This document shows positions 7,666 through 13,522 of a stretch of DNA of 16,613 nucleotides, piece by piece. Origin of the DNA: JAFAXD01 sp035472475. Its GTDB lineage: Bacteria > Pseudomonadota > Alphaproteobacteria > Rhizobiales > Xanthobacteraceae. Each line of letters starts with the position of its first letter. Position 1 is the first letter of the stretch. The notes beneath the pieces were generated by a model, which did not search any database, was not told the origin of the DNA, and saw only the letters and a list, made by a program, of their open reading frames with translations. The translations under genes were made by a program, and so were the position numbers. The DNA is taken from contig DATIPA010000173.1 in NCBI GenBank assembly GCA_035472475.1, positions 1-16,613 of the forward strand. The letters run 5' to 3'.

Positions 7666-7835
7666 TGCTGTCTCGATGTGCCTGTTCGCGCCGCATCATA
7701 CTAATTTTAGTCGCAGAATGTCCCCCGAGACGCAGAGCCAATGCCCGCTCATGGCACATATCGCCGGCCTGGTGACCGGCTATTGTCGTTGTCATCTGTT
7801 GATCGCGGCGCAGGTATTTGGGATGAGTTGAGAGC

Positions 7836-7876
7836 GGGCGCTAGTGCCCCGCTTCCGAAGTTCGCGATATATCGCG
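7836..7876. repeat. Cluster of three palindromes
   Basis: Three dyads lie almost end to end: GGGCGC-TA-GTGCCC (7836-7849, one G-T wobble), CTTC-C-GAAG (7852-7860), and the perfect 14-bp palindrome CGCGATATATCGCG (7863-7876). They could be protein-binding sites for the deaminase or deacylase promoter, or the folded end of a small mobile repeat. The third is the longest perfect palindrome I noticed in the window. Confidence 0.5.
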
Positions 7877-7994
7877 GCAACCTCTGGAAGCAACGGGGCA
7901 TTAACAAATGTATAGTTCTAGTGCCGCTTTTCGATTTGAAGTTCCCGAACGAGCCTGCCGCAATCGCTGTAGGAATTTCAAAACGGTGGCACTA
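7841..7994. repeat. Imperfect direct repeat with CTAGTGCC, plus inverted GGCACTA
   Basis: CTAGTGCC is found at 7841-7848 and 7918-7925. The bases after each copy are alike: CCGCTTCCGAAGTTCGCGA versus GCTTTTCGA, TTTG, AAGTTCCCGA, giving an imperfect repeat of about 27-31 bases. GGCACTA at 7988-7994 is the inverse of TAGTGCC. Inverted TAGTGCC ends about 150 bases apart would fit a small intergenic repeat or MITE remnant, but I see no target-site duplication and cannot name a family. Confidence 0.35.
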
Positions 7995-8013
7995 AGCTTT
8001 GCAACGAGGCGGT

Positions 8014-8466
8014 ATGAACACTGACGAGCGATATATGGAGCTTGCCATTGAGCAGGCGCGTCACGCCAAACAAGCTGGTGAGTTGCCGATCGGCGCCGTC
8101 ATAACGCGCAAGGGCAAAGTGGTCGCGCGAAATCGGTGCCGCGAAGCGACGCAGAAAACCGTTCTTGCTCATGCCGAGCTGCATGCGTTGAACGATGCCT
8201 GCAAAGCTCTTGGCAGAACGGATCTGAGTGACTGCGTCATCTACTGTTCGAACGAACCCTGCCTGATGTGTTCCGCCGCCATTTTCCAGGCGAAGATCCC
8301 TCGCGTCGTCATTGGCGCTGCCCGCAGTGATCTTCCGCATCTCCTGCGCGAGCGAAAGTTTCGGATCGAGCACCTCGCGGAAGACTCCGGCTACAGTTTG
8401 GAGATCGTCAGGGGCGTCTTGAAGGAAAAGGTGCTCGGACTATTTGCCGGGGTCAGGAAGCGCTGA
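8014..8466 (+). CDS. Nucleoside/base deaminase (cytidine-deaminase fold, TadA/guanine-deaminase-like)
   Basis: This is a 150-aa protein. I use ATG 8014, which follows AGGCGGT; an in-frame TTG at 7999 would add only five residues. The zinc site is complete: LAHAELHAL with His53 and catalytic Glu55, and EPCLMCSAAI with Cys83 and Cys86. Known chemistry: zinc-bound water removes an amino group from cytosine, guanine, adenosine-34 in tRNA or similar rings. The family alone does not decide the substrate. The C-terminal part after IPRVVIGAARSD lacks the pattern I expect for TadA, and the setting among catabolic genes favours a small-molecule deaminase (inference). It is convergent with the TetR gene; only 8 bases lie between the two stop codons, inside a hairpin. 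Confidence 0.88.
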   Translation: MNTDERYMELAIEQARHAKQAGELPIGAVITRKGKVVARNRCREATQKTVLAHAELHALNDACKALGRTDLSDCVIYCSNEPCLMCSAAIFQAKIPRVVIGAARSDLPHLLRERKFRIEHLAEDSGYSLEIVRGVLKEKVLGLFAGVRKR

Positions 8467-8487
8467 CCCATTCGCTAAAGCGCTCCC
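8456..8487. terminator. Hairpin spanning both stop codons of convergent deaminase and TetR genes
   Basis: GGAAGCGCT (8456-8464) and AGCGCTCCC (8479-8487) pair over 9 bp with one mismatch around a 14-base loop. The loop contains most of the 8-base intergenic gap, and both stop codons lie within the structure. There is no T-run, so it is at best a bidirectional hairpin that slows polymerase or protects 3' ends. Confidence 0.35.
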
Positions 8488-9137
8488 GGTCCCGGTTTGA
8501 GCCCTTCGATCACGATGCGCAGCATCGTGCGCAGGCGAGCGAGACCGGCCGCCGGCTTCGGGCGCGCGCCGGTGAGCCAGCGGCGGATTTCGGCTTGATA
8601 GACGCCGAACATCAGCTGGGCGATGGCGCGATCCTTCGCGCTCGAGCGCAGCACCCGCCGTTTCTTGGCGTCGCGCACCAGCAGTTCGAGGGCTGCTATG
8701 ATCGCTTCGCGCCCGGTCTGGAAGCGATCGGACTGGCGGCCGCTGGAATAGAACGTCAATTCGCGCAGGACGTAACGCATGAACTCGGGCTCGCGCGCGA
8801 AGAAGCGGTAGTAGACGCCGAAGCTTGCCATCACCTGCCCGAGGAACGTGCGGCCGGAGCGGGAGCCGCTGAACGCGGTTCGCGTCAGCGCCTCCTGCAT
8901 GTCGTTGTAGATCAGGAACAGCAGGTCGCGCTTGTCGGATGCGTAGGAAAACAGGGTCCCGAGTCCGACGTCGGCGCGGCGGGCGATCTCGCGCGTCGTG
9001 GCATTGTCGTAACCCTGCTCGAGGAAAAGTTCACGCGCCGCGGCCTTGATGCGCCGAAGCTTGTCGAGCTTGTTGCGCTCGCGCGGCCGCAGGCCCGAGA
9101 CGGCGTCCTCCGGCGTTTCATTGGTGATTTTCAGCAT
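8475..9137 (-). CDS. TetR/AcrR family transcriptional regulator
   Basis: This is a 220-aa protein of typical length. The N-terminal DNA-binding domain covers about residues 27-73: KLRRIKAAARELFLEQGYD, then TTREIARRADVGLGTLFSYASDKRDLL, the classic TetR helix-turn-helix with the phenylalanine-containing recognition helix. The rest is the ligand-binding and dimerisation domain, whose inducer cannot be read from sequence. ATG 9137 has only a weak ribosome-binding site; the gene follows the thioesterase on the same strand after 84 bases, so it may be the second gene of that transcript. The divergent region upstream of the thioesterase holds a perfect TTTTCGA-N6-TCGAAAA dyad, also seen degenerately before two other operons, which makes this protein the natural candidate regulator (inference). 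A GGTCA-N13-TGACC dyad lies just upstream of its own start. Confidence 0.9.
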   Translation of the reverse strand: MLKITNETPEDAVSGLRPRERNKLDKLRRIKAAARELFLEQGYDNATTREIARRADVGLGTLFSYASDKRDLLFLIYNDMQEALTRTAFSGSRSGRTFLGQVMASFGVYYRFFAREPEFMRYVLRELTFYSSGRQSDRFQTGREAIIAALELLVRDAKKRRVLRSSAKDRAIAQLMFGVYQAEIRRWLTGARPKPAAGLARLRTMLRIVIEGLKPGPGAL

Positions 9138-9179
9138 GTGGCCCGCTCTGGCTGCGCAAGAGACCTAATCCAAGATTGT

Positions 9180-9202
9180 GGTCAATGCAATTTCACGTGA
9201 CC
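9180..9202. promoter_or_regulatory. GGTCA-N13-TGACC dyad containing TCACGTGA, upstream of tetR
   Basis: GGTCA (9180-9184) and TGACC (9198-9202) are inverted around 13 bases, and the palindrome TCACGTGA (9193-9200) overlaps the right half. It lies 43-65 bases upstream of the TetR start, in the 84-base gap after the thioesterase. It could be an autoregulatory operator for a separate tetR promoter. It shares no obvious core with the TTTTCGA sites. Confidence 0.28.
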
Positions 9203-9221
9203 CTATCGGCGACATCGCAAA

Positions 9222-9647
9222 TCACTTGCTCGCCTGAAAGCGCTCGACCAGCCTGGCCGGCAGTGGCAATGCTTCGATCCTGGCCGGGTCATCGGAATTG
9301 CGCCGGACCCATACCCTTGTATCCATGCTTTCGGCGCGCAGTTCGCCGTCCTTGCTGGCACGGTGCCTGACGTCGAAGCTCGACTTGCGCAGTTCGAGGA
9401 TGGTCGTCTCGATATCGAGAACGTCCCCGACCGTGGATGGCACCAGGAACTTGCCGGTGAGGTCGACTGTCGGAAAACCGGCGGCGCCGAACGTGTCCAG
9501 CACGTGCCGCATCGGCAGCCCGAGGATTTGCGCCAGCATAAGCCACAGATTGGCGTCGAACAGCGCAAAATAGCGCTCGGTGTGCACGAGCCCGGATGCA
9601 TCGCAATCGCCCCATCCGATCTCGACGGTCCGTGCATAGCTCAGCAA
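9222..9647 (-). CDS. 4-hydroxybenzoyl-CoA-type hotdog thioesterase
   Basis: I choose TTG 9647, giving 141 aa (MLSYARTVEIGWGDCDASG), because GGGAGG lies five bases upstream (9658-9653). The upstream in-frame GTG at 9677 would give 151 aa but has no ribosome-binding site. GDCDASGLVHTERYFALFD at residues 13-31 matches the GDCDPAGIV motif of Pseudomonas 4-hydroxybenzoyl-CoA thioesterase; the second Asp (Asp16) corresponds to its catalytic Asp17. The later stretch LDIETTILELRKSSFDVRH resembles the same enzyme's LTIETCIKEWRRKSF. Known role: hydrolysis of an aryl- or acyl-CoA to free acid and CoA in the cytoplasm. Together with the DhbE-like ligase it supports aromatic CoA-ester chemistry at this locus. 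It is divergent from the MetE-like gene and precedes tetR on the same strand. Confidence 0.87.
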   Translation of the reverse strand: MLSYARTVEIGWGDCDASGLVHTERYFALFDANLWLMLAQILGLPMRHVLDTFGAAGFPTVDLTGKFLVPSTVGDVLDIETTILELRKSSFDVRHRASKDGELRAESMDTRVWVRRNSDDPARIEALPLPARLVERFQASK

Positions 9648-9652
9648 GACAT

Positions 9653-9658
9653 CCTCCC
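9653..9658 (-). promoter_or_regulatory. Ribosome-binding site that decides a TTG start for the thioesterase
   Basis: GGGAGG on the minus strand, five bases before TTG 9647. No comparable site precedes the GTG at 9677, and the ATG immediately after the GGAGG is out of frame and meets a stop after three codons. Confidence 0.6.
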
Positions 9659-9740
9659 TCGGTAATGCGGTTCTCACATTTATGCCGCAAGCCTTGCGAA
9701 CAGCCTAGTGTGGTGAAGTGAAGCGAAAAGCGTACTTCCC

Positions 9741-9770
9741 TTGACAACCGCCCGACCAGACCGCTTGAAT
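9741..9770 (+). promoter_or_regulatory. Possible promoter of the MetE-like gene
   Basis: A perfect TTGACA at 9741-9746 is followed after 18 bases by TTGAAT (9765-9770), a weak -10. Operator-like site C starts 13 bases further on, where a repressor could act on early transcription. It lies in the 187-base region between the divergent thioesterase and MetE-like genes. Confidence 0.3.
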
Positions 9771-9783
9771 CGCTTGAGCCATT

Positions 9784-9803
9784 TTTTCGATCATGTTCGA
9801 AAA
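9784..9803. promoter_or_regulatory. Operator-like site C, perfect dyad TTTTCGA-N6-TCGAAAA
   Basis: TTTTCGA (9784-9790) and TCGAAAA (9797-9803) are perfect inverted repeats around TCATGT. The size and form suit a TetR-family operator. It lies 31 bases before ATG 9835 and in the divergent region from which the thioesterase and tetR would also be transcribed, so it could control both directions. Bases 9789-9803 recur exactly at 1742-1756 and with one change upstream of the ligase. Confidence 0.5.
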
Positions 9804-9834
9804 GCCGGGTTGCGCAACCGCTGAAGTAAACGCG

Positions 9835-10875
9835 ATGAGCCGTGACGTCCACCTCGTCGGCAGCGTGCCGATGGCCAACGCGGAAGCGGTGTTCCGCACC
9901 GTCAGCGCCGCGTTCGGCGCAAAGCTCAAACGCATCCCGGACGGCGAGACCGGCGCGCGCATCGACTGGATCACCTGGCTGCGGCCAGTGTTTGCGGACA
10001 ACCCGGCATTCGAGCTCTCCGACGAGATCTTCCGGTTGCACGAGACCGCCCCGCTGATCCGGCGCTACCGGCTGCGCCCCGGTCGTTCGATCGAGGACGT
10101 GAAGATCGAAAACTTGTTCTACGCCGACATCGCAGCGAGTTCGTATCGGACCTTCAAGAAGCTCAAGGATGCCGGCGAGATTTTGCCCGGCGCGCGCTTT
10201 CAGGTCGATCTGGTGCCCGCCCATTCCGTCATCTGGCTCTTTCTTGTCGATGCGCTGCACGCGCCGATCGATCCGATCTACAACACGGCGCTCAAGCTCG
10301 AGATCGACAAGATCGCGGCGGCGATCCCGCACCAGGAGCTCGCGATTCAGTTCGACGTTGCCTCCGCGGTGTTCGCGCGCCTGCAGCGCGAACAGATCGG
10401 CGCCTACGGCGCCAGCAAAGCCGAAATGCAGGAGACGTTCAGCAACATCCTGATCGGCCTCGGCAACCGGGTGCCGGCCGGAATCGAACTTCTGTTCCAC
10501 CTGTGCTACGGGGATTCCAATCATCGCCACGTGGTCGAGCCCAAGGACATGGGGGACATGGTGGATTTCACCAACCGGATCACCGCCGGAATTACGCGGC
10601 CGATCAACCTCGTGCACATGCCGGTGCCGCGCGATCGCTCCGATGACACCTACTACGCGCCGCTCGCCGGCCTCCGGCTGCGGCCCGAGACCGAGCTTTG
10701 TCTCGGTCTCGTCCACCACACGGACGGGGTTGAAGGTACCAGCCGGCGGCTCGCGACCGCGCGCAAACATGCGCGGGCGTTTTCGATCGCCACCGAGTGC
10801 GGCTTCGGCCGCCGCAAGCCGGAGACGATTCCCGAATTGCTGCGTATTCACGCCGCGGCGGCGGAAATGAATTGA
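9835..10875 (+). CDS. MetE/UROD-like superfamily zinc protein (cobalamin-independent methionine synthase fold)
   Basis: This is a 346-aa protein from ATG 9835 (MSRDVHLVGSVPMANAEAVFR). An earlier in-frame ATG at 9793 lies inside operator-like site C and has no ribosome-binding site. LVGSVP and RIPDGETG near the N-terminus, and the zinc-ligand pattern of MetE-like proteins, HLCYGD (His222, Cys224) and ATECGFGRR (Cys322), identify the fold. It is much shorter than MetE (about 750 aa) and contains only a single barrel. Known relatives of this size include methyltransferases and epoxyalkane:coenzyme M transferase, in which zinc activates a thiolate. The thiol and the acceptor are unknown here. The SDR gene begins 18 bases downstream, so they form an operon. 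Confidence is high for a real gene and moderate for the superfamily. Confidence 0.82.
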   Translation: MSRDVHLVGSVPMANAEAVFRTVSAAFGAKLKRIPDGETGARIDWITWLRPVFADNPAFELSDEIFRLHETAPLIRRYRLRPGRSIEDVKIENLFYADIAASSYRTFKKLKDAGEILPGARFQVDLVPAHSVIWLFLVDALHAPIDPIYNTALKLEIDKIAAAIPHQELAIQFDVASAVFARLQREQIGAYGASKAEMQETFSNILIGLGNRVPAGIELLFHLCYGDSNHRHVVEPKDMGDMVDFTNRITAGITRPINLVHMPVPRDRSDDTYYAPLAGLRLRPETELCLGLVHHTDGVEGTSRRLATARKHARAFSIATECGFGRRKPETIPELLRIHAAAAEMN

Positions 10876-10893
10876 GTTCGGAGAGGACAACCC

Positions 10894-11661
10894 GTGAGTT
10901 CGGACAAGCGCATCGCCCTCGTCACCGGCTCGTCGTCCGGCATCGGCCGCGCCGAGGCCATCGCGCTTGCCAAGGCCGGCTACGACGTTGTGATCAACTA
11001 CAGCAAAAACAGCGGCGAGGCGCGCAAGACCGCCGACGCCTGCGAAAAACATGGTGCGAAGACCCTGGTGCTGCAATGCGACGTCGCCGATGAGGCGAGC
11101 GTGATCGCCATGATGGATGCGATCACCGAGGCATTCGGGCGCATCGATGTGCTCTGCAACAATGCTGGCGCATCGATCAAAACCGCGGCACGTGATTTCG
11201 AGAAGGTCACGGTCGATGAGTGGGATCACATCTTTGGGGTAAACGTGAAGGGTGTGTTTCTGGTCACCAAGCACGCGGTGCCGCTGCTCAAGCGTGGCAA
11301 GGATGCCTGCATCGTCAACACCAACAGCATCGTAGGCGCGCGGCCGGGCCCGCAGGCGCTGCCCTATGCGGCGAGCAAGGGCGCGCTCTGGACGATGACC
11401 AAGTCGCTCGCTGGCGCGCTTGGCTATTTCGGCATCCGGGTCAACGGCGTCGCGCCGGGCTGGATGGCAGGGGAGTGGATGGAGCGCATGCTCGGCGAGC
11501 ACTACGACGGGCTGATGAAGGCGCGCGCCAAGGCGACCCCGTTGCGTCGGGTCGTGACCGCCGAAGACGTCGCCGAAACGGCGATGAGCCTGATTGAGGG
11601 CAATAAGAGCGTGACCGGTGTGATCGTGGTGGTCGACGGCGGGTTCAGCGCGGTGACATAG
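10894..11661 (+). CDS. Short-chain dehydrogenase/reductase (classical SDR)
   Basis: This is a 255-aa protein from GTG 10894, preceded by GGAGAGGA. Classical SDR features are complete: TGSSSGIG cofactor loop (11-18), CDVAD (62-66), NNAG (89-92), catalytic Ser145 in NTNSIVG, and the YAASK pair Tyr158/Lys162, followed by IRVNGVAPGW. VVVDGGFS is near the C-terminus. After the second beta strand the sequence is VVINYSKNS without an acidic residue at the strand tip, which favours NADP(H) (family rule, not tested). Known reaction: reversible oxidation of an alcohol to a ketone. It is the second gene of an operon with the MetE-like protein; the pair recalls epoxide metabolism, where a CoM transferase is followed by SDR dehydrogenases. 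It could also make the beta-keto acid used by BKACE. Confidence 0.92.
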   Translation: MSSDKRIALVTGSSSGIGRAEAIALAKAGYDVVINYSKNSGEARKTADACEKHGAKTLVLQCDVADEASVIAMMDAITEAFGRIDVLCNNAGASIKTAARDFEKVTVDEWDHIFGVNVKGVFLVTKHAVPLLKRGKDACIVNTNSIVGARPGPQALPYAASKGALWTMTKSLAGALGYFGIRVNGVAPGWMAGEWMERMLGEHYDGLMKARAKATPLRRVVTAEDVAETAMSLIEGNKSVTGVIVVVDGGFSAVT

Positions 11662-11688
11662 AGCGGCGGTGAATACTCAGCACCCGAA

Positions 11689-11727
11689 CTCGCTGAGCCC
11701 GGCTCACATTATATCCAGCTCAGCGAG
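11689..11727. terminator. Strong hairpin between convergent SDR and FAD monooxygenase genes
   Basis: CTCGCTGAGC (11689-11698) and GCTCAGCGAG (11718-11727) are perfect 10-bp inverted arms around a 19-base loop containing ATTATAT. A competing dyad, TGAGCC-C-GGCTCA (11694-11706), uses the left arm. It ends 21 bases before the stop of the monooxygenase and begins 27 bases after the SDR stop. A bidirectional terminator is likely, though there is no T-run. Confidence 0.6.
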
Positions 11728-11748
11728 CCGACGGCGGATTGCCGGAGC

Positions 11749-12876
11749 TCAAGCGGCCTGCGCGAGCGCACGGTAACTCTCCGCCACCAGACCAGCCACA
11801 AGGTGGTCGGCCGTGCCGGGGCGCTTTTCCCATTCGCCGAGCTGCTCGGAGTTCTCCACCACCATTCGGCAGCGCTCGTAACGCGCCTGCATGAACGCCG
11901 CGAGCGCCGTCTCCGGAGGCACGTCCGAGCGGATGTGACGCGCCAGCACCACCGCATCCTCGATCGCAATGTTGGCACCGCTGGCAAGCTGCGGCGTCGC
12001 CGTGTGCGCGGCGTCGCCGATCAGGATCACGCGTCCGCTGTACCATGGCGGCGGCATGATCATGGAAAATACTGGACGGCAGATGATCTGTTGCGGGTCA
12101 CGCACTTCGTCGCGCGCGCGTCCGAGAATGCCGCCGAACTCCCCGAGCAGCCCGCGTAGCATCGCCGGCAGTTCCTCGTCCCGCCAGCGCGGGCGCTCGG
12201 CAACATTCTGCACAACGTAGATGTACATCTCCCGCTCGGAGACCGGGTTGAAGCCGGACTTGATGGTCGGGCCGAAGTATGAGTAGCGACCGGTCACGTC
12301 AGGCGGGCGGCGCACGGTCGCTCGCCAGTTCATCTGCCCGGTGTATCGCGGCCGGACTTGTGGCCCGAACGTCATCTCGCGAATAGTTGAGTTCGAACCG
12401 TCTGCGCCGACGACCAGATCGTAGGTGCCGCGTGTGCCGTCGGTAAAGCTGACACCGACGCCGTCGTCCGCCTGTGCGAGCGCCGATACGGACAGGCCGA
12501 GACGGATAGGGACGCCGAGCCGGTTGAGCTCGCCCGCGAGAACCTCGTGCACCGCTTGGCGCAAGATGCCGATCGTGGCGGGATACTGAGGCCCGAGCAG
12601 GCGCGGCAGGTCGACAGTGCCCGTGACATTGCCCTGCGCGTCACACGTCTTGAAGAAGCTTTGCGCGAATCCGCGCCGGATGCAGCCTTCCAGAGCATCA
12701 ACCGCCTGCAAAGCGCGCAACGCCGGCCCTTGCAAGGTAATGCCGGTGCCGAGCTCGGTCAGGGCTGCTCGGATTTCCACGATTTCGCAAGCGATGCCGC
12801 AACGCTTCAGTGCCAGACCCAACGTCATCCCGGCCATTCCGGCTCCAACAACGAGCACGCGCTGGATCGCAGGCAT
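11749..12876 (-). CDS. Class A FAD-dependent aromatic monooxygenase (NicC/salicylate hydroxylase-like)
   Basis: This is a 375-aa protein from ATG 12876 (MPAIQRVLVVGAG), with GGGGAA upstream; an in-frame ATG at 13041 would run into the divergent cupin gene and adds 55 non-family residues. The three flavin/NAD(P)H signatures are present: GAGMAG at 11-16 for FAD, VVGADGSNSTIRE at 155-167 (the DG motif), and VILIGDAAHTATPQLASGANIAIEDA at about 284-309 (the GD motif, ribityl contact). Known reaction: NAD(P)H- and O2-dependent hydroxylation of an activated ring such as 6-hydroxynicotinate, salicylate or 3-hydroxybenzoate. The ring used here cannot be read from sequence. It is divergent from the cupin (112-base gap) and convergent with the SDR. 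It fits the proposed aromatic catabolic locus as a ring-hydroxylation step. Confidence 0.9.
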   Translation of the reverse strand: MPAIQRVLVVGAGMAGMTLGLALKRCGIACEIVEIRAALTELGTGITLQGPALRALQAVDALEGCIRRGFAQSFFKTCDAQGNVTGTVDLPRLLGPQYPATIGILRQAVHEVLAGELNRLGVPIRLGLSVSALAQADDGVGVSFTDGTRGTYDLVVGADGSNSTIREMTFGPQVRPRYTGQMNWRATVRRPPDVTGRYSYFGPTIKSGFNPVSEREMYIYVVQNVAERPRWRDEELPAMLRGLLGEFGGILGRARDEVRDPQQIICRPVFSMIMPPPWYSGRVILIGDAAHTATPQLASGANIAIEDAVVLARHIRSDVPPETALAAFMQARYERCRMVVENSEQLGEWEKRPGTADHLVAGLVAESYRALAQAA

Positions 12877-12988
12877 TGGCTTTTCCCCGGGGCTGTTTGC
12901 GTGACCGGACCGGACTTTTAGCTGACGCGGGAATTCTATAGCATTTTGGAGGGTCGCCGCCGGCACCTGATCATGGGAGGAAGTGGAT

Positions 12989-13477
12989 ATGGCCGTATCA
13001 GCGGCTTTGAGCGGCAAGCATTCCGCGCCGGGCCAGGGCAACGTCTACGCCAAGGCGAATGAGGTGATCGTCAAGATCACCGGGGCCGACACGAATCAGA
13101 CCTTCGAAGTCGTCGAGGAAAACTGCAAGCCCGGCTTTCAGTCTCGCGCGCACTATCACATCAAGGCGTTCGAGACCTTTTACGTGTTCGAAGGCAGCGC
13201 CGAATTTCAGGTCGGCGACAAGCTATTCCGCGCTGAAAAAGGATCATGCGTGCATATCCCGCCAGGCGTTCCGCATCAGGTTACGTCGAAGAACGGCGTT
13301 CGCATGCTGATGATCTATAGCCCCGCCGGCACCGAAGGCATGTTTGCCGCGATGCATGCGCTCACCCAGGATCAACTGATGGACGCCAACCTGACAAAGC
13401 AGATCGCGCTCAAGTACGACACGGTCATGGTCGAACAGAGCCGCGATGGACGAGGCAAGGGTACCATCCTGGGATGA
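12989..13477 (+). CDS. Single-domain cupin protein
   Basis: This is a 162-aa protein from ATG 12989, with GGAGG eight bases upstream; a GTG at 12983 in the same frame is too close to that site. Cupin motif 1 is AHYHIKAFETFYVFEG with His55, His57 and Glu62. Motif 2 is IPPGVPHQVTS with His96. Together these form the usual 3-His/1-Glu metal site. The C-terminal tail (about 120-162: GMFAAMHALTQDQ...ALKYDTVMVE) is a helix-rich extension seen in quercetinase-like small cupins. Known functions range from dioxygenases to isomerases and sensors, so a dioxygenase role is only possible. It is divergent from the FAD monooxygenase, suggesting shared control. A hairpin follows its stop codon. Confidence 0.88.
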   Translation: MAVSAALSGKHSAPGQGNVYAKANEVIVKITGADTNQTFEVVEENCKPGFQSRAHYHIKAFETFYVFEGSAEFQVGDKLFRAEKGSCVHIPPGVPHQVTSKNGVRMLMIYSPAGTEGMFAAMHALTQDQLMDANLTKQIALKYDTVMVEQSRDGRGKGTILG

Positions 13478-13485
13478 AACAGACT

Positions 13486-13515
13486 CCCGGGTCGCCCGTT
13501 TACTCTCGACGCGGG
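13486..13515 (+). terminator. Candidate terminator after the cupin gene
   Basis: CCCGGGTCG (13486-13494) and CGACGCGGG (13507-13515) pair over 9 bp with one mismatch around a 12-base loop, followed by TCTTAGCTTATTTT, which is fairly T-rich. It begins 8 bases after the cupin stop and ends 7 bases before the stop of the convergent 86-aa gene, so it may act in both directions. Confidence 0.5.
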
Positions 13516-13522
13516 TCTTAGC

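Larger units (their letters stand above)
7666..8013. other. 348-base non-coding stretch between the M20 deacylase and the deaminase
   Basis: No frame here shows a family or a good ribosome-binding site. The stretch must hold promoters for both divergent genes. Near the deacylase side is ACTAA-TT-TTAGT (7700-7711), a small inverted repeat. The half nearest the deaminase has several palindromes and an imperfect direct repeat, listed separately, and is less GC-rich than its neighbours. I see no convincing -35/-10 pair or riboswitch. Confidence 0.5.

Noticed and set aside
9289..11502. Minus-strand 737-codon frame
   Set aside because: It runs antisense through the MetE-like and SDR genes and then out of frame through the thioesterase. 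Those three genes have clear motifs; this frame has none.
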